NCBI RefSeq assembly: GCF_963082655.1
Contig: NC_081555.1
Span: 177,986,944-178,050,943 of the forward strand
Direction of reading: 5' to 3'
Origin: Stomoxys calcitrans
Lineage: Eukaryota > Arthropoda > Insecta > Diptera > Muscidae
Length of the DNA stretch: 64,000 nucleotides
In this document: piece by piece, positions 1-10,205 of the stretch
Layout: every line of letters starts with the position of its first letter
Position numbering within the stretch: the stretch's first letter is position 1
The notes under the pieces: model-generated
Databases searched by the model: none
What the model saw: the letters and a program-made list of their open reading frames with translations, nothing else
What the model was told of the DNA's origin: nothing
Position numbers and translations under genes: made by a program

Positions 1-92
1 GAACTCAAATACTTCGTGCGTGAGCATGAGTGAGTGAATTCATGCAAGTATAAAGTTTGTGTGTGTATGTATGCATAGAGGTACACACCACT

Positions 93-165
93 ACCGGGAT
101 GTTCACGAGGCACACACGGCTCACGAGAAAATCACAAAAACGTGAATTTCGTGAATTTCTACCTC
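93..165. repeat. CACGAG-motif repeat
   Basis: This stretch contains repeated TCACGAG/CTCACGAGAAAATCAC motifs. The inverse motif (GATTTTCTCGTGACATC) occurs at 1427-1446, on the other side of the Jockey-like fragment, and a larger copy of the same repeat lies at 25420-25740. The retrotransposon may therefore have inserted into an older CACGAG repeat. This rests on short motif matches only. Confidence 0.35.
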
Positions 166-1290
166 CTCCAGACGGCATAGAGATCGTATCATATGAGCAC
201 GATTGTACGGTCATGGCATCAGGCCACCACCCATTGATGACATCTGCGATAGGTTGAACGTCTACCTCAACGAACTTGCCTCATATTTCGCTGCAAGACA
301 CCTTAAGATATCTGCCACCAAAAATTCAGCCACATTATTCACTACAAATACGTGTGAGGTGAATACGGAGGTGACTGTGATGGTCGATGCAGAAATGATT
401 CCGACCATCAAGTGTCCCAAAATGCTTGGCGTCATATTTGACAGCTCTTAAACATTCTCCCCACATGCCACGGCAATTTGCGATAAAGTCAAAAGTAGAA
501 ACAAGGTCCTCAAGTCACTAGCTGGCAGCACTTGGGCTGCAGACAAAGAAACCTTGTTGACCACGTACAAAGCAATTGGCCGGTTTGTGGTAAGTTATGC
601 AGCGCCTGTGGAATTATATTCAGATCTGTCAGAATGCCGCCCTCTGAACTGCGACGGGCTGTCTCCTCAGTTCTCATGTGGACCACCTGCAACAGGAGAC
701 AAAGATCCTACCAGTCTAAGCAATACCTTTTGGGCTGTTATCGCAGAGACCATCCAAATCATCATCTTTTGGATAGATATCCACCGCCCAGAAGCCTTAA
801 GGTAGATCTACATGATCTAGAGCGTGAGGTTCAGCGCTACAAGAGAGAACCTCTAGATCAAGCGGCATTACTAGCAGATCTAGACAACATTCATGCAGAC
901 ACTGTAGCAGATGCGGTAAATGGCTACCGGGTGAATGTAGTCCTTGGAGAACGACCGCCTCGCATTGCACCTGAAGAAATTGACCTCCCCCGGCAAACCA
1001 GAGTAGTTCTGGCTCAACTGCGTTCCGGCATATGCAGCCGCCTCAACTCCTACAGAGCAAGGATTGATGACGACGTGCAAGATGTATGTCCCGATTGTAA
1101 CCAGGGACCGCATAATACACGTCACCTGTTCAACTGCCCAACCAGACCCACTCGACTACGAACCAGATCCCTGTGGACGCACCCCAACAGAATCAAGCAG
1201 ACGAAAGACAGAACACAACAAACTGCTACAACAACAACAACAACGAGAACATCACGACTAAAGTTTATAAAAATAACGAAAACTTAAATT
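143..1290 (+). mobile_element. Degenerate Jockey-like non-LTR retrotransposon fragment
   Basis: The + strand encodes the C-terminal half of a reverse transcriptase with the connected segments LNVYLNELASYFAARHLKIS, IKCPKMLGVIFDSS, KVLKSLAGSTW and TLLTTYKAIGRFVVSYAAPV. After a deletion it continues with LGCYRRDHPNHHLL, HADTVADAVNGYR and a C-terminal zinc-knuckle-like CPDCNQGPHNTRHLFNCP. These are typical of Jockey-type elements common in flies. A TAA stop at 449-451 and at least one frameshift near 530 break the frame, so it is inactive. The 3' end carries a short CAA-rich tail (1220-1245). It is 5' truncated or deleted, as expected for an old insertion. Confidence 0.8.
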
Positions 1291-2889
1291 TTTGCAAAAT
1301 AATCATCTTCCAAATCATGCCGTATTTTAACGTACGATGCATAAAAATGAAAAGAGTAAATAAATGGTTATGCAGGCCTGATGCTTTTTATACATTGGTA
1401 TTCGTACGTTCAAATGCTTTATGAGTCGTGATTTTCTCGTGACATCTTATTTCATACCTACACTTTTCCAATGTATTTCCTTATCGCTAGTATTTTTCGT
1501 TTCCCCTTGAGGAAAAGCAACAGAGCGAATGATTTGATTATTTCTTTAAATCACAGTCCCAAGGGAATAATCTTTAAGGTGTGTCGCCGTCCATTGGTTT
1601 ATTTAGGGGGTTTTAAATAAAATCACTATGTGAATCCTTTAACAAATTCCCAACTTTTGGAACCAACCTCCCACAACATTGCGCACTTACACACACACAC
1701 ATACACACAAGCTATGTGTTGTTTGGGCGGGCATACAGACATGTTTCACATACATTCTTCTATGAGTTCATTTTTGTGTTTGGTATAAACAAAACTTTGA
1801 ACAACGACAAACAGGCAGACGCACAGATGGACAGACAGACAGACAGACATGAGTACGGACACTGAAAAACACGGAGGAAAACACTTTTACGAAGGAATGA
1901 GAATTTAAAATTTCGGTTTAGTACAACTTTTGTTGTGTTCCGTATATGTCAGATATTTGCGTTGACTACTCATTGGTGCGCCCAAAGGAGAACCGAAGAA
2001 AAGACGTAACCACTGTTACTTTTAAATAGAAAAAGTTAAAAATCAAAATACACTTTGTGCGTTATTTTTTGTCTTTGTTTGTCGAAAAGTTTTCCTTTGC
2101 GAGGAAGTTTTTGTTGGCCGAGTTTTTATGGAAAACACGTAGCCACATCAATCGCTCATTGATGACGAACTGACGAATTGAAAAACACAAAATATTTGGA
2201 AATATTCATTTGGGTGGGAAAATCATCGTTGATGGTTATGTAGAGATGTCTGTCTGATGACAGACGGTCGACTGGCTGGCTGGCTAGCTGACGAGTTGCC
2301 TGATAGATATACATTTATATATATAAATATTGAACCGTGTGTGCTTTTTCCCCCAAATGTTTACACCATCATTATTAATTCGCGGCTGTTTTCGTTACGT
2401 TCTACGTTCAAATTCGAAAGGAAGGCAATCCAAAACGATGAGTGTGTGCAAAATGTGTTTCAATTAACAAAACAAACAAACGAAATGTGTTTCATGGAAT
2501 ATTGAATTCAGTCCAAGACTGACTACATTACCACTACCACCATCAACAACATCTTATCCTAAATATCTACCTAATGTAGAAATTTCGTTGAGATGTCATT
2601 CCAATGCTCATTATAACTTTGGGAAATACCTGACAACTTTGTTTTTTTTTTGTGTGTGTGTGTGTGAAAAGAAATAAAAATTTTAGAAAATATTTAAATT
2701 AACGTTTAAAAACTTTATAAACGTTTATAAAATGTGCCATCAATAAACGAACTGTGTTTATTCAAAATTTTAGGAAAAACAAAAACAACCCACCACATTA
2801 GTTTACACAGTTACTGTAACACTTGCGTGCATTTTTTTTATACGAAAAACAATCTCAGAGTTTTATAAAAGTCGCCGTCGGTTAGAAAC
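1291..2889. other. Non-coding stretch upstream of candidate dlg1 exon
   Basis: No supported gene is present. Visible features are a CA microsatellite (about 1690-1710), a CAGA-rich tract (about 1832-1850), a TG run after a poly-T (2641-2667) and a TATAAAA sequence at 2864-2870. The latter lies only about 20 bases before the ATG at 2890, too close to be a conventional TATA box for a transcript that uses that ATG. Confidence 0.5.
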
Positions 2890-3189
2890 ATGATCGATTG
2901 GATATCAATTGTGCGAACTTCGCGTCGGCGATTTTCCACCTTCAATGTGCGTTCGCCGGTGCGGATTCGTTCACGTCCAAGAAAGCAAAAGTCATCCTCA
3001 TCTTCATCATCATCGGTGACGGCGCAATTGCCCTCCCCTTCGTCTTCTAGTCGTCCCTACGAAGAGTCCACTGCCGTCTCTAATTATTGCAGTGTCTGCA
3101 CCAGCAATCGAAGAAAGCTGGACAAAAGGAGTAGAATGAAGAAACAGGATCCACAAGATGCCTATTGCACATCGCCTCGTTGTCCATAT
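2890..3189 (+). CDS. dlg1: Candidate alternative first coding exon of dlg1
   Basis: An ORF of exactly 100 codons opens with MIDWISIVRTSRRRFSTFNV and runs to a strong GTAAGT donor at 3190. It ends in phase 0, the phase needed to join the linker exon at 7414 or the PDZ1 exon at 31376. An in-frame TAA lies eight codons upstream, so the ATG (context AAAC-ATG) would be the true start if the exon is used. The peptide is basic and arginine/serine-rich, with an eight-serine run near residues 36-43 and two cysteine clusters (CSVC near residue 70, CTSPRC near residue 93). I see no L27 or other known domain. Assignment to dlg1 rests on strand, donor quality and phase. It could instead belong to another overlapping transcript. 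Confidence 0.5.
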
Positions 3190-3399
3190 GTAAGTGCAAC
3201 AGTGTTTATATCAGTTTCAAAACTATTAGGTGAAAGTAAATTTATTCAAAAGACTATTAGGTCGAAATTAGCTCTAAAAATTGTTATTGGCTTTGTATTA
3301 AATTGCACAAAATAAATGAAATGACTACACATTAAAATCATTGGATTTGAACCACCATTGGTTTGATTCCACGATATGTGGGTTTCTTCCAACTCTCCT

Positions 3400-5300
3400 T
3401 TTCTACAGCGGAACCATGTGTTTCTCGGGCGACCTCTCCTTCGCTGACCTTGCGGGTTTCAGTCCATATAATAAAATAGATTTCACACAACTGTTTAACT
3501 TTCTGAATTTTGTATTGTGTGAGATGTCACTGCATCTCCAAATTTTGTTTAGTTTAAGAAAGGCGCTTCTAGCGTTGTTAATATGTTTGCGTACGTCTGC
3601 TTCCAATCCTAAGTTCTTTGATATTTTGCTGCCAAGGTAGGAAAAATTATCGACGTCTTGAATAACATGGCCGTTTATAATGAGCGGTGTCAGATTTTTT
3701 GTTCCTATCCGCATCTGTTCCTTATTGCAGCGTTCATGGAAAATTTAGTAGTATCCGCATCAATTTGGTCTTAGCTATGTTTATTTTCAGGCCTTCTTTG
3801 GTCGCGTCTTCAGTTCCAATTTCGCTTTTATGTGCTCAAAGCTATACGCCAAGAGGCATATATCATCCGCGTAGTCGATGTCACCAAGAAAGTCGTGTAG
3901 GTCCCAGCGAATGTCATAGGGTACCTCAGCATTGGTCGCCTCTAAGACGGAAGCTAGTAAAATTATACATAGCATCCGTGTTAAGATGCACCCCTGCTTC
4001 ACCCCTTTATTGATCTCGAAAGAACGGATCTCTTTTACATGGAAACGAACTGAAACTTCTGCATTCCTTTACAGCTCCCTGATTAGTGTCACGATCTTTT
4101 CGGGGATATATTTGTTCAATAGCGTGCTTCACATTGGACTTCGCGAATCAATACCAAAATCATGCTCAAAGCGTGTGTATTATATTGTAAAGACTGATTA
4201 TGTGCAAAATGTTAATGTGGTCAGCACAGGAACGTCTTTGCCGAAAACCTGTCTACGCTGCAGAAGAAAACATACCATCAATTTATTTATTGCGTTTAAC
4301 AATGCCACCCTTCTTTGAGATTGTAACCATGTTCCCCTTCTTCCTTTCCGAGGGGACAGCGTTTGTATCACAGGCCTCTCTGATTATTAGGGCGATCCCT
4401 TGTGCTATGAGGTGTGCCCCATACCGCAACAGTTCGACAGGTACATTGTCAGCTTTTGAGTGAGACCAGAACGGCTTCAGGTTTTTCGCAGATTGGTGGA
4501 GCTGTGCGCAGGGGGGTTAAAAGGGTCGGAGCTTACGATATTCAGTTTTGGCTGCGGATTTTGTTACACTTGATTTTGCTGAAGCAGAGTGTTGTTTAGA
4601 CGTTTCCGGTGTTTTATTTCCTCTATAGTTTTTGGAATCGTCTAGCAGTGCCTATGATAGAGATGGCCGTCTCCGTACATGCTGTTGTTATGTTGGCCTA
4701 TGTCTGGGTGAAATTTTGTAGCTTCTCAGTTAATGCTGTTTTGAAGTCGCGTGCGATTTTTGTTTGACTCCTTTTCACGACGGCTGGTCGTAGACGTGGA
4801 GTGGCCACTAAGAGCACTATCGATTTCGGATGCTCGTCTAGTTTTTACATCCAGTACATGGTTGATTTGACTATGGGTGTTTCCATCTGGGGTTCCCAAG
4901 TATATTTTTATGGGTGAATTTTGTGCCTCCAATAATGAGGCAGTTTCTTGCGCAGAAATCAACCAATCTGTCGCATTTATCATTCCAAGTCCTTGCATCT
5001 CATGATTGATTGTAGATTATTGTTATTATTTCCCGCCTTGGCATTGAAATCCCCCCATAACAAGTTTAATGTCTCTTTTTGGTAGAGGACGTGTCACTGT
5101 GTTGATCCTTGATCCTTTGTTTCGTCATCATCGGGTTCGGTTGGCCCGTAGCATTGTACAATAGATATTTTGCAGAATTTTGAATTTAATCTTGCCGCCA
5201 TGATGCGTTCAGATATGACATTGTATGTAAATAGTAGAGCTCAATTGCTTTCGGCGACAGTAAAAGAACGACCCCATTTATTCAGTGGATTTCATTGCCT
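3400..5300 (-). mobile_element. Degenerate non-LTR retrotransposon with endonuclease and RT, antisense
   Basis: The minus strand carries remnants in the order endonuclease then reverse transcriptase. Endonuclease pieces are RIMAARLNSKFCKISIVQCY-GPTE (about 5110-5230), GDFNAKAG (about 5030-5045, after a frameshift) and a THSQINHVLD segment (about 4850-4880). RT pieces are KQGCILTRML, a DYADDICLLAYSFEHI catalytic box (about 3840-3885) and NFSYLGSKISKNLGLEADVRK (split here as NFSYLGSKISKN and LGLEADVRK, about 3580-3640) followed by VKSILLYG. The layout fits an APE-type (RTE-like) element lying antisense within dlg1. It has several frame breaks and is not active. Confidence 0.75.
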
Positions 5301-5940
5301 GAAATGAAGTAGCCAAAGACGGATTAATTATCAAGTGTTTTTGAGCTTCTTCTTCGCGATATCGTAAAAGCCAAGATTAGGGTACAACATGTCGTTTACG
5401 ATATCGAACATTTTATAGGTTTTTGTTTTGGTTCTTCGTTCGGCGGCTATGTTTGGTGTCAAACATCGAACTTTGGTTGCTAAAACAGTTTACATGAAAT
5501 GCCTGAAATTATGCTTTAGATGTGTTTTTTAAGTATTGGCATTGCCGATTCCGGGTTCACCTTGATAACAGTTGGCATTACAGTTAACTCGTTAAAATCA
5601 AAGAGTTATTAACAATTATTATATTAATCCTTCTTTGATCGTGAGGTTGTAAACTCCATTGTCCACATGTTTCACACTGATCTTGGTTACTGGTTATCCT
5701 GTATTTTTCGCCTAAAATCCCTCATATATATTAGGCCCTCTTTGCATGCAGCAATGAATTTTCCATTCTTAACCAAAAAAAAATGCCAAATTGCCGATAT
5801 TTTGGGAATTTTTTTATTAAAAGCATAATTTTAGGCATTTAATTTAACTGCTTTAACGTGGAGTAAGATTACCGTAGTACATTTTCAATATCGATAGATA
5901 ATGCGGGTTTCCTTGTCAAAGTGTTGTTTGAAAGTATGAA
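5301..5940. other. Intronic sequence, no gene seen
   Basis: No coding signal is supported. A motif of about 28 bases (GTGAGGTTGTAAACTYCATT) occurs twice, at 5640-5665 and 5949-5975; the second copy adjoins the transposase relic below, which suggests both are parts of the same decayed element. Confidence 0.4.
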
Positions 5941-5964
5941 CCAAATTGTCGTGAGGTTGTAAAC

Positions 5965-6275
5965 TTCATTACCCAATTATTACGAGTACTGTGTGACACC
6001 GTCTTGTTGAAACCACATGTCATGCATGTCAAGCTCTTGCATTTTGAGCAAAAAGAAAAGATGGATACCATCTCACGATAGCGCTCACCATTCACAGTTA
6101 CGTTACGATTCGCACCATCTTTGAAGAAGTACGGTCCAATAATGCAACCAGCCCATAAACCGCACTAAACTGTGACTTTTTTTGGATGCATTGTTAGCTC
6201 TTGCAATGCTTCTAGCTGATCTTCACTCCAAAGTCGACAATTCCGCTTATTTACGTACCCATTGAACTTTCTTAA
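5965..6275 (-). pseudogene. mariner-superfamily transposase fragment
   Basis: Read on the minus strand, about 100 codons encode NKRNCRLWSEDQLEALQEL, then HPKKVTV, a TAG stop where Trp is expected, CGLWAGCIIGPYFFKDGANR, VTVNGERYREM and MHDMWFQQDGVT. The WFQQDG box contains the second catalytic Asp of the DD(E/D) transposase core. This is a common insect mariner/IS630-type family. The N-terminal DNA-binding region, the first Asp and the C-terminal part are missing, so it is a relic within the large intron. Confidence 0.75.
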
Positions 6276-7413
6276 CAGAGAACGCATTTTGATAATAAAA
6301 TTCAATAATTTACAAGCGTTGTTCGTTTGTAAGACAATTCATGGTTAAATTATAGACCAAACTGAAGATGTTTGACAGTGAAACAAAACACGAAACGTGC
6401 GTGAGCTGTTTTAACCATTGTTGCCAAAAAGATGATAGCAAAAAAAAGTACACTTTATAAGTACATATATGGGTGATATATTTAAATGTGAACCGATTTC
6501 TATTGAATTCAGTAAAAATGTCAAGTGTCATAGAAGAATTTTAAAAGGATCGGCGGACAATGACTAGTCTATTTCAATTTTAGCAACTCACGGCGAAAAT
6601 GTGGAGTAAATACGCATTTATGGGCTCAAGACCTTAAATCGGGAGATCACTTTATCCAAATGCGCCACGGCTTTTCATTGAAATTTAAGCAAAACTATAA
6701 ACGTGGCTAGATCGTCCTTGCATATTATGATAATCAAGTGTGTATATTTTGTGGAGTTGAAAATGTTTGATGTTTTACATCAAAGTTACTAAATATAAAT
6801 GAAACACAAAATATATAAAGGAAATATAAAAATACTTTAGAAATAAATTTCTGTTGCAATTTTTCAATAAGACGTATTCAGCCGAAGCATTGAAATGAAA
6901 CAAAAAAACCAACAATCTTCATCAAATCATCAAAAACTTCTATTGATGTAGTTTTTAAAAAAGTTCTATAGAAAAGAAGGAAAGGAAATGTTTTACAATT
7001 TTCTTAAGAAATAAAGTTTTTACGAAATTTCCTGGGAATGCGTTTATACAAAGGTTATAAGTTTCCATAACTAAAAAATGTGAAAAGAGGTCAAAATGGC
7101 TTTTGAGTTTCAACGTTGCCCTACGGGCATCATTATCTATCTAAATAATAAAATATATATGTACATTTTCACATGGACACTCCTAGTTTTTCATTTGATT
7201 GAATATGCAAAATAAGGGTGATTACAGGAAAACAAATTTTGACTCCCTATTTTAAGATTTGTTTGCAAGTCTTCTTTGTTGGTAAAAGCTATTGCCATAA
7301 ATAGTGTAGTATATCTACTTTTCTTTTCCTATGACAGGTACATACAATATTACTATATAGAGATGAGTTTTTCTTATAATTTATTATTTTAATATTTGTC
7401 TTGCCTTTTGCAG
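6276..7413. other. Intronic sequence, no gene seen
   Basis: The sequence is AT-rich with no supported gene. A short piece near 6595-6660 resembles the degenerate repeat at 46240-46960 (shared words TTTATGGGCTCAAGACCTTAAATC). The last bases lead into the TTTTGCAG acceptor of the linker exon. Confidence 0.4.
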
Positions 7414-7563
7414 AACCAAGCCGTAAAAGCCGTTGATACGGATGGAAGTCAAACAAAGAACGAACCAAATTTAACAGATGTTTCCACGGACATTGAACAT
7501 CAACAACAACAAACAAATGGTCGCCAACAACAACCACAGTCAGGAACCACAGATATAAATAGT
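7414..7563 (+). CDS. dlg1: dlg1 S97-type linker exon between L27 and PDZ1
   Basis: This 50-codon exon starts after TTTTGCAG and ends before GTAAGT, both in phase 0. It encodes NQAVKAVDTDGSQTKNEPNL, continuing into a Gln-rich tail (EHQQQQTNGRQQQPQSG) and ending TTDINS. Drosophila DLG-S97 has an exon at the same place, starting with Asn-Gln and with Gln-rich low complexity, between the L27 domain and the VNGDDSW start of PDZ1. The exon would link an upstream L27 exon, outside this window, to the exon at 31376. It has no fold of its own. The S97 form is the synapse-enriched isoform in flies, by family knowledge. Assignment is by position, phase and composition. Confidence 0.75.
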
Positions 7564-8340
7564 GTAAGTCCATACGAAGTATGTTTTTCAAGCTTTTATA
7601 AAATGTAATAGCAGCCATAACACCAAATCCCATGAATCATCATCGAACCAAGTAAGTTAAGACTCCCCCACAAAGCAAAGCAAAACAAAAAGAAACGCAG
7701 TACATACATATGTACACATACTGCATACTATGCCTCAAAAAACCTATTTTGCATTTTTCAATTTAGCACATAAGTGATACTTTTCATATCGTGTGCCAGC
7801 TTACTTATACAACTTGTATGTATTATTATTGCAAACATTCCCCTGTACTTAATGTTCCATTATTATAGTATATAGATATGTATTTATACAGCTCTACGCC
7901 AAACGAAACCAACAAATCGTGGAAAGTTGCATGTCAATTTATTATTCGCCAACGTTTTTCTGCTTAGAACATATTTTTGGCAAACCAAGTTGTAATACTC
8001 GTTTAGTTCGTAATTCTTGAATTTTCCGAACCAAATGTTAGAAAATCTTTCGATTTCAAGTGTACCGATTGGCAGTATTTGCTACTTCTGCCACCAAGGC
8101 ATCTGATTTGATTGTTCTGCTAAGTCTTTCGTAGTTTGTTGTTGGTCACCATGCACATAGGTTGTTTGCATGTTGAAAAATGTGACCTGGGTTCGAAAAT
8201 TGGGAGCAATTAAAAAAACATCAGGGCTTATTCATACAATTTTTTGTTTGCCTATTACATGTGAGCACTATATTAATTACCCTTATTCCGGTTGTCGAAG
8301 GCGTAGTCGGAATTCGATACTTTTACAAAACAGTGTTATG
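7564..8340. other. Start of large intron, no gene seen
   Basis: The stretch is AT-rich. Apart from the GTAAGT donor and scattered microsatellite-like ATACATAC runs, I see no gene or clear repeat. Confidence 0.4.
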
Positions 8341-8447
8341 ATTGTCGAAGCAATCCCAGCCGGTTGTACGTACCTGATTAACCCTGGAGTTCTTCATCGG
8401 CAAAGGCTGCCGCCTCAGTGTTTAACACACTACTACAACAACAACAT
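8341..8447 (+). repeat. Short CAA-tailed retroposon, copy 1
   Basis: It reads GAAGCAATCCCAGCCGGTTG, then GTACGTACC, TTCATCGGCAAAGGCTGCCG, CCTCAGTG and ends in ACTACAACAACAACA. The same unit occurs in reverse at 34430-34520, 42030-42135 and 57860-57950. The ACTGCTACAACAACAACAA end resembles the 3' end of the Jockey-like fragment at 1220-1245, so these look like short non-autonomous elements with a LINE-like tail. Confidence 0.6.
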
Positions 8448-9640
8448 TGTTGTCGAAGACGAACAATCTATTACGTTTTTGGTATTACGTACATCGCATT
8501 CGACTATCAAATTTGGCAAAAACTGTCGATCGGAATTTTACGCCTGGTTTTAAAAAGAGCATAGTGTCTTCTTCAAATTATGCACTGACGTTAATAATTA
8601 ACATAAAATTAACCAAAAAGAAGTATTTATTTGAATTTTACAAAAAATAAATGGTGGTCAAATTTTGCACACAGAAGGCAGTTATAATTTTCGGCGGACT
8701 TGGGTAAACCATAGGCATCTAATAAGCTTATAAAGATCATTCGGAAGATCGGTCTATATGGACACTCTTTCCAACTATGATCCGATGTGGACATTATTTG
8801 GCATGGATGTCGAAGGTTTCAATCCAAGTCATAATTCTAAATTTCAGCACTATATGAGACTATACCAATGTGTATTTCTAACATATTGAGCCCAACTTTG
8901 AACTTAAACCAATGACAATGGGTAAAAAATAATCTAAACTCACTTTCTGCTTGATAGCTTCATATTTAAAGAACGTAGAGACAGACATATGGACAACGCT
9001 AAATTGTATCTGATATTTTTACTATATAGGGCCAGCGGCTTAGGTATATTTTTACTGTTTACTTATTTAAGACGTTTCCAGCGTCTTCTTGGTAACTGAC
9101 TTCGTGAAGAATGCATAAGTCACATCCAAATTTGTCATATTGGGCACTGCTGATGATGAATTGTTTCCAATTTTACTTTATTCATTCGCCCTTACCACTA
9201 CAAAGAAAAAAATCATACCAAACTAAACATTTAATATTTTTTGCATGTTTTTCTTTTTAACTGTTTTCTCAATATTCCCGATGGCACAAGTTTTTCGTGT
9301 ACACAACTAGGATGATAAATGAGGTTGTCAAAATAGTATTAAAAACAAGTTAAAAAGGTACTTTTTGTAGTAAGAGGTACCAATTTTTTACTCCACACGT
9401 TCATAAAGGCCTGGTTATGCTCTCGTAAACCTACCGTAAATGTAGGAAAACGTGTCAACTGTTCTGTTTTGCTTTATGAAAGGAAAAAGAAGAATTCAGT
9501 AAAAACAAAATATTCGTTCCGTTTTTGTGTCAGCTGATAAAATTTGAAGTTTGAAGAAATTTCAAAACCAAATCTATGGTTTCTCTGTGGAATTTATTAC
9601 GGCGCTGTCGTATTCTCCTATCCATGTTAGCAATATGTCT
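8448..9640. other. Intronic sequence, no gene seen
   Basis: No gene is supported. Around 8690-9010 are degraded pieces of the repeat families described at 46 kb and 48 kb (phrases such as CAAGTCATAATTCTAAATTTCAGC and GACAGACATATGGACA). Confidence 0.35.
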
Positions 9641-9779
9641 TGAAACTTGGAGTCGTCTATTCAGGGATTCCACACACTCCGCCAAAGGTCAAAGTGCCCT
9701 CACTGTACTAAAGCCCACGGCCTTGAGTTTCGCCATATATACAAACTGATTTCAACCCGGCACCACATTAGTTGAAACT

Positions 9780-10070
9780 CTGAGCTCCAATTTATTCGGT
9801 GTTCATCGTGATTACATATGGCTCAGCTGAGAGCTATCGGGCGTGTCCACAGAATCCGGATAGTGGAATGCTTCGTATACGGAGTAGCTGCAAATGCCGT
9901 TGCAAATCAGCGATATCGAAGGGAGAGTCTCAGTGAGAGGTCGAGCGGCAACGGCTCTTGCCTGTGATACTCGATTTGCCAAGGAGATTTATTGGCGTCT
10001 TTTAATAACCAATGGCCATAACGTTATCGCGGCGATCGGTCCTATGGACCGGAACGCGCTTAAATCGCTA
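9780..10070 (+). repeat. CAA-tailed retroposon type 2, degenerate copy
   Basis: The words ATCCGGATAGTGGAATGCTTC, GCGATATCGAAGGGAGAGTC, GAGAGGTCGAGCGGC and CGGCGATCGGTCCTATGGACC (all shorter sub-matches) are reverse complements of the copies at 26147-26575 and 52207-52615. The 3' CAA tail is not preserved here. Confidence 0.5.
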
Positions 10071-10124
10071 TCTCTAGATACAATTGTGGCTACAACATCG
10101 GCAACATCAACAGATTTCGAAAAC

Positions 10125-10205
10125 TGCAAATGTAGTCGCAAACCAGCGGTATCGAAGGGAGAGTCTAAGTGAGAGGCCGAGCTGCAACGGCTCTTGCCTG
10201 TGATA
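10125..10205 (+). repeat. Second partial copy of type 2 retroposon
   Basis: The sequence from AACCAGCGGTATCGAAGGGA to CTTGCCTGTGATACTCGAT repeats 9900-9973 in the same orientation with few differences. It suggests a local duplication of about 80 bases. Confidence 0.5.

Noticed and set aside
2861..2870. TATA box for the 2890 ATG
   Set aside because: The TATAAAA lies about 20 bases before the ATG, so a start site 30 bases downstream would fall after it.
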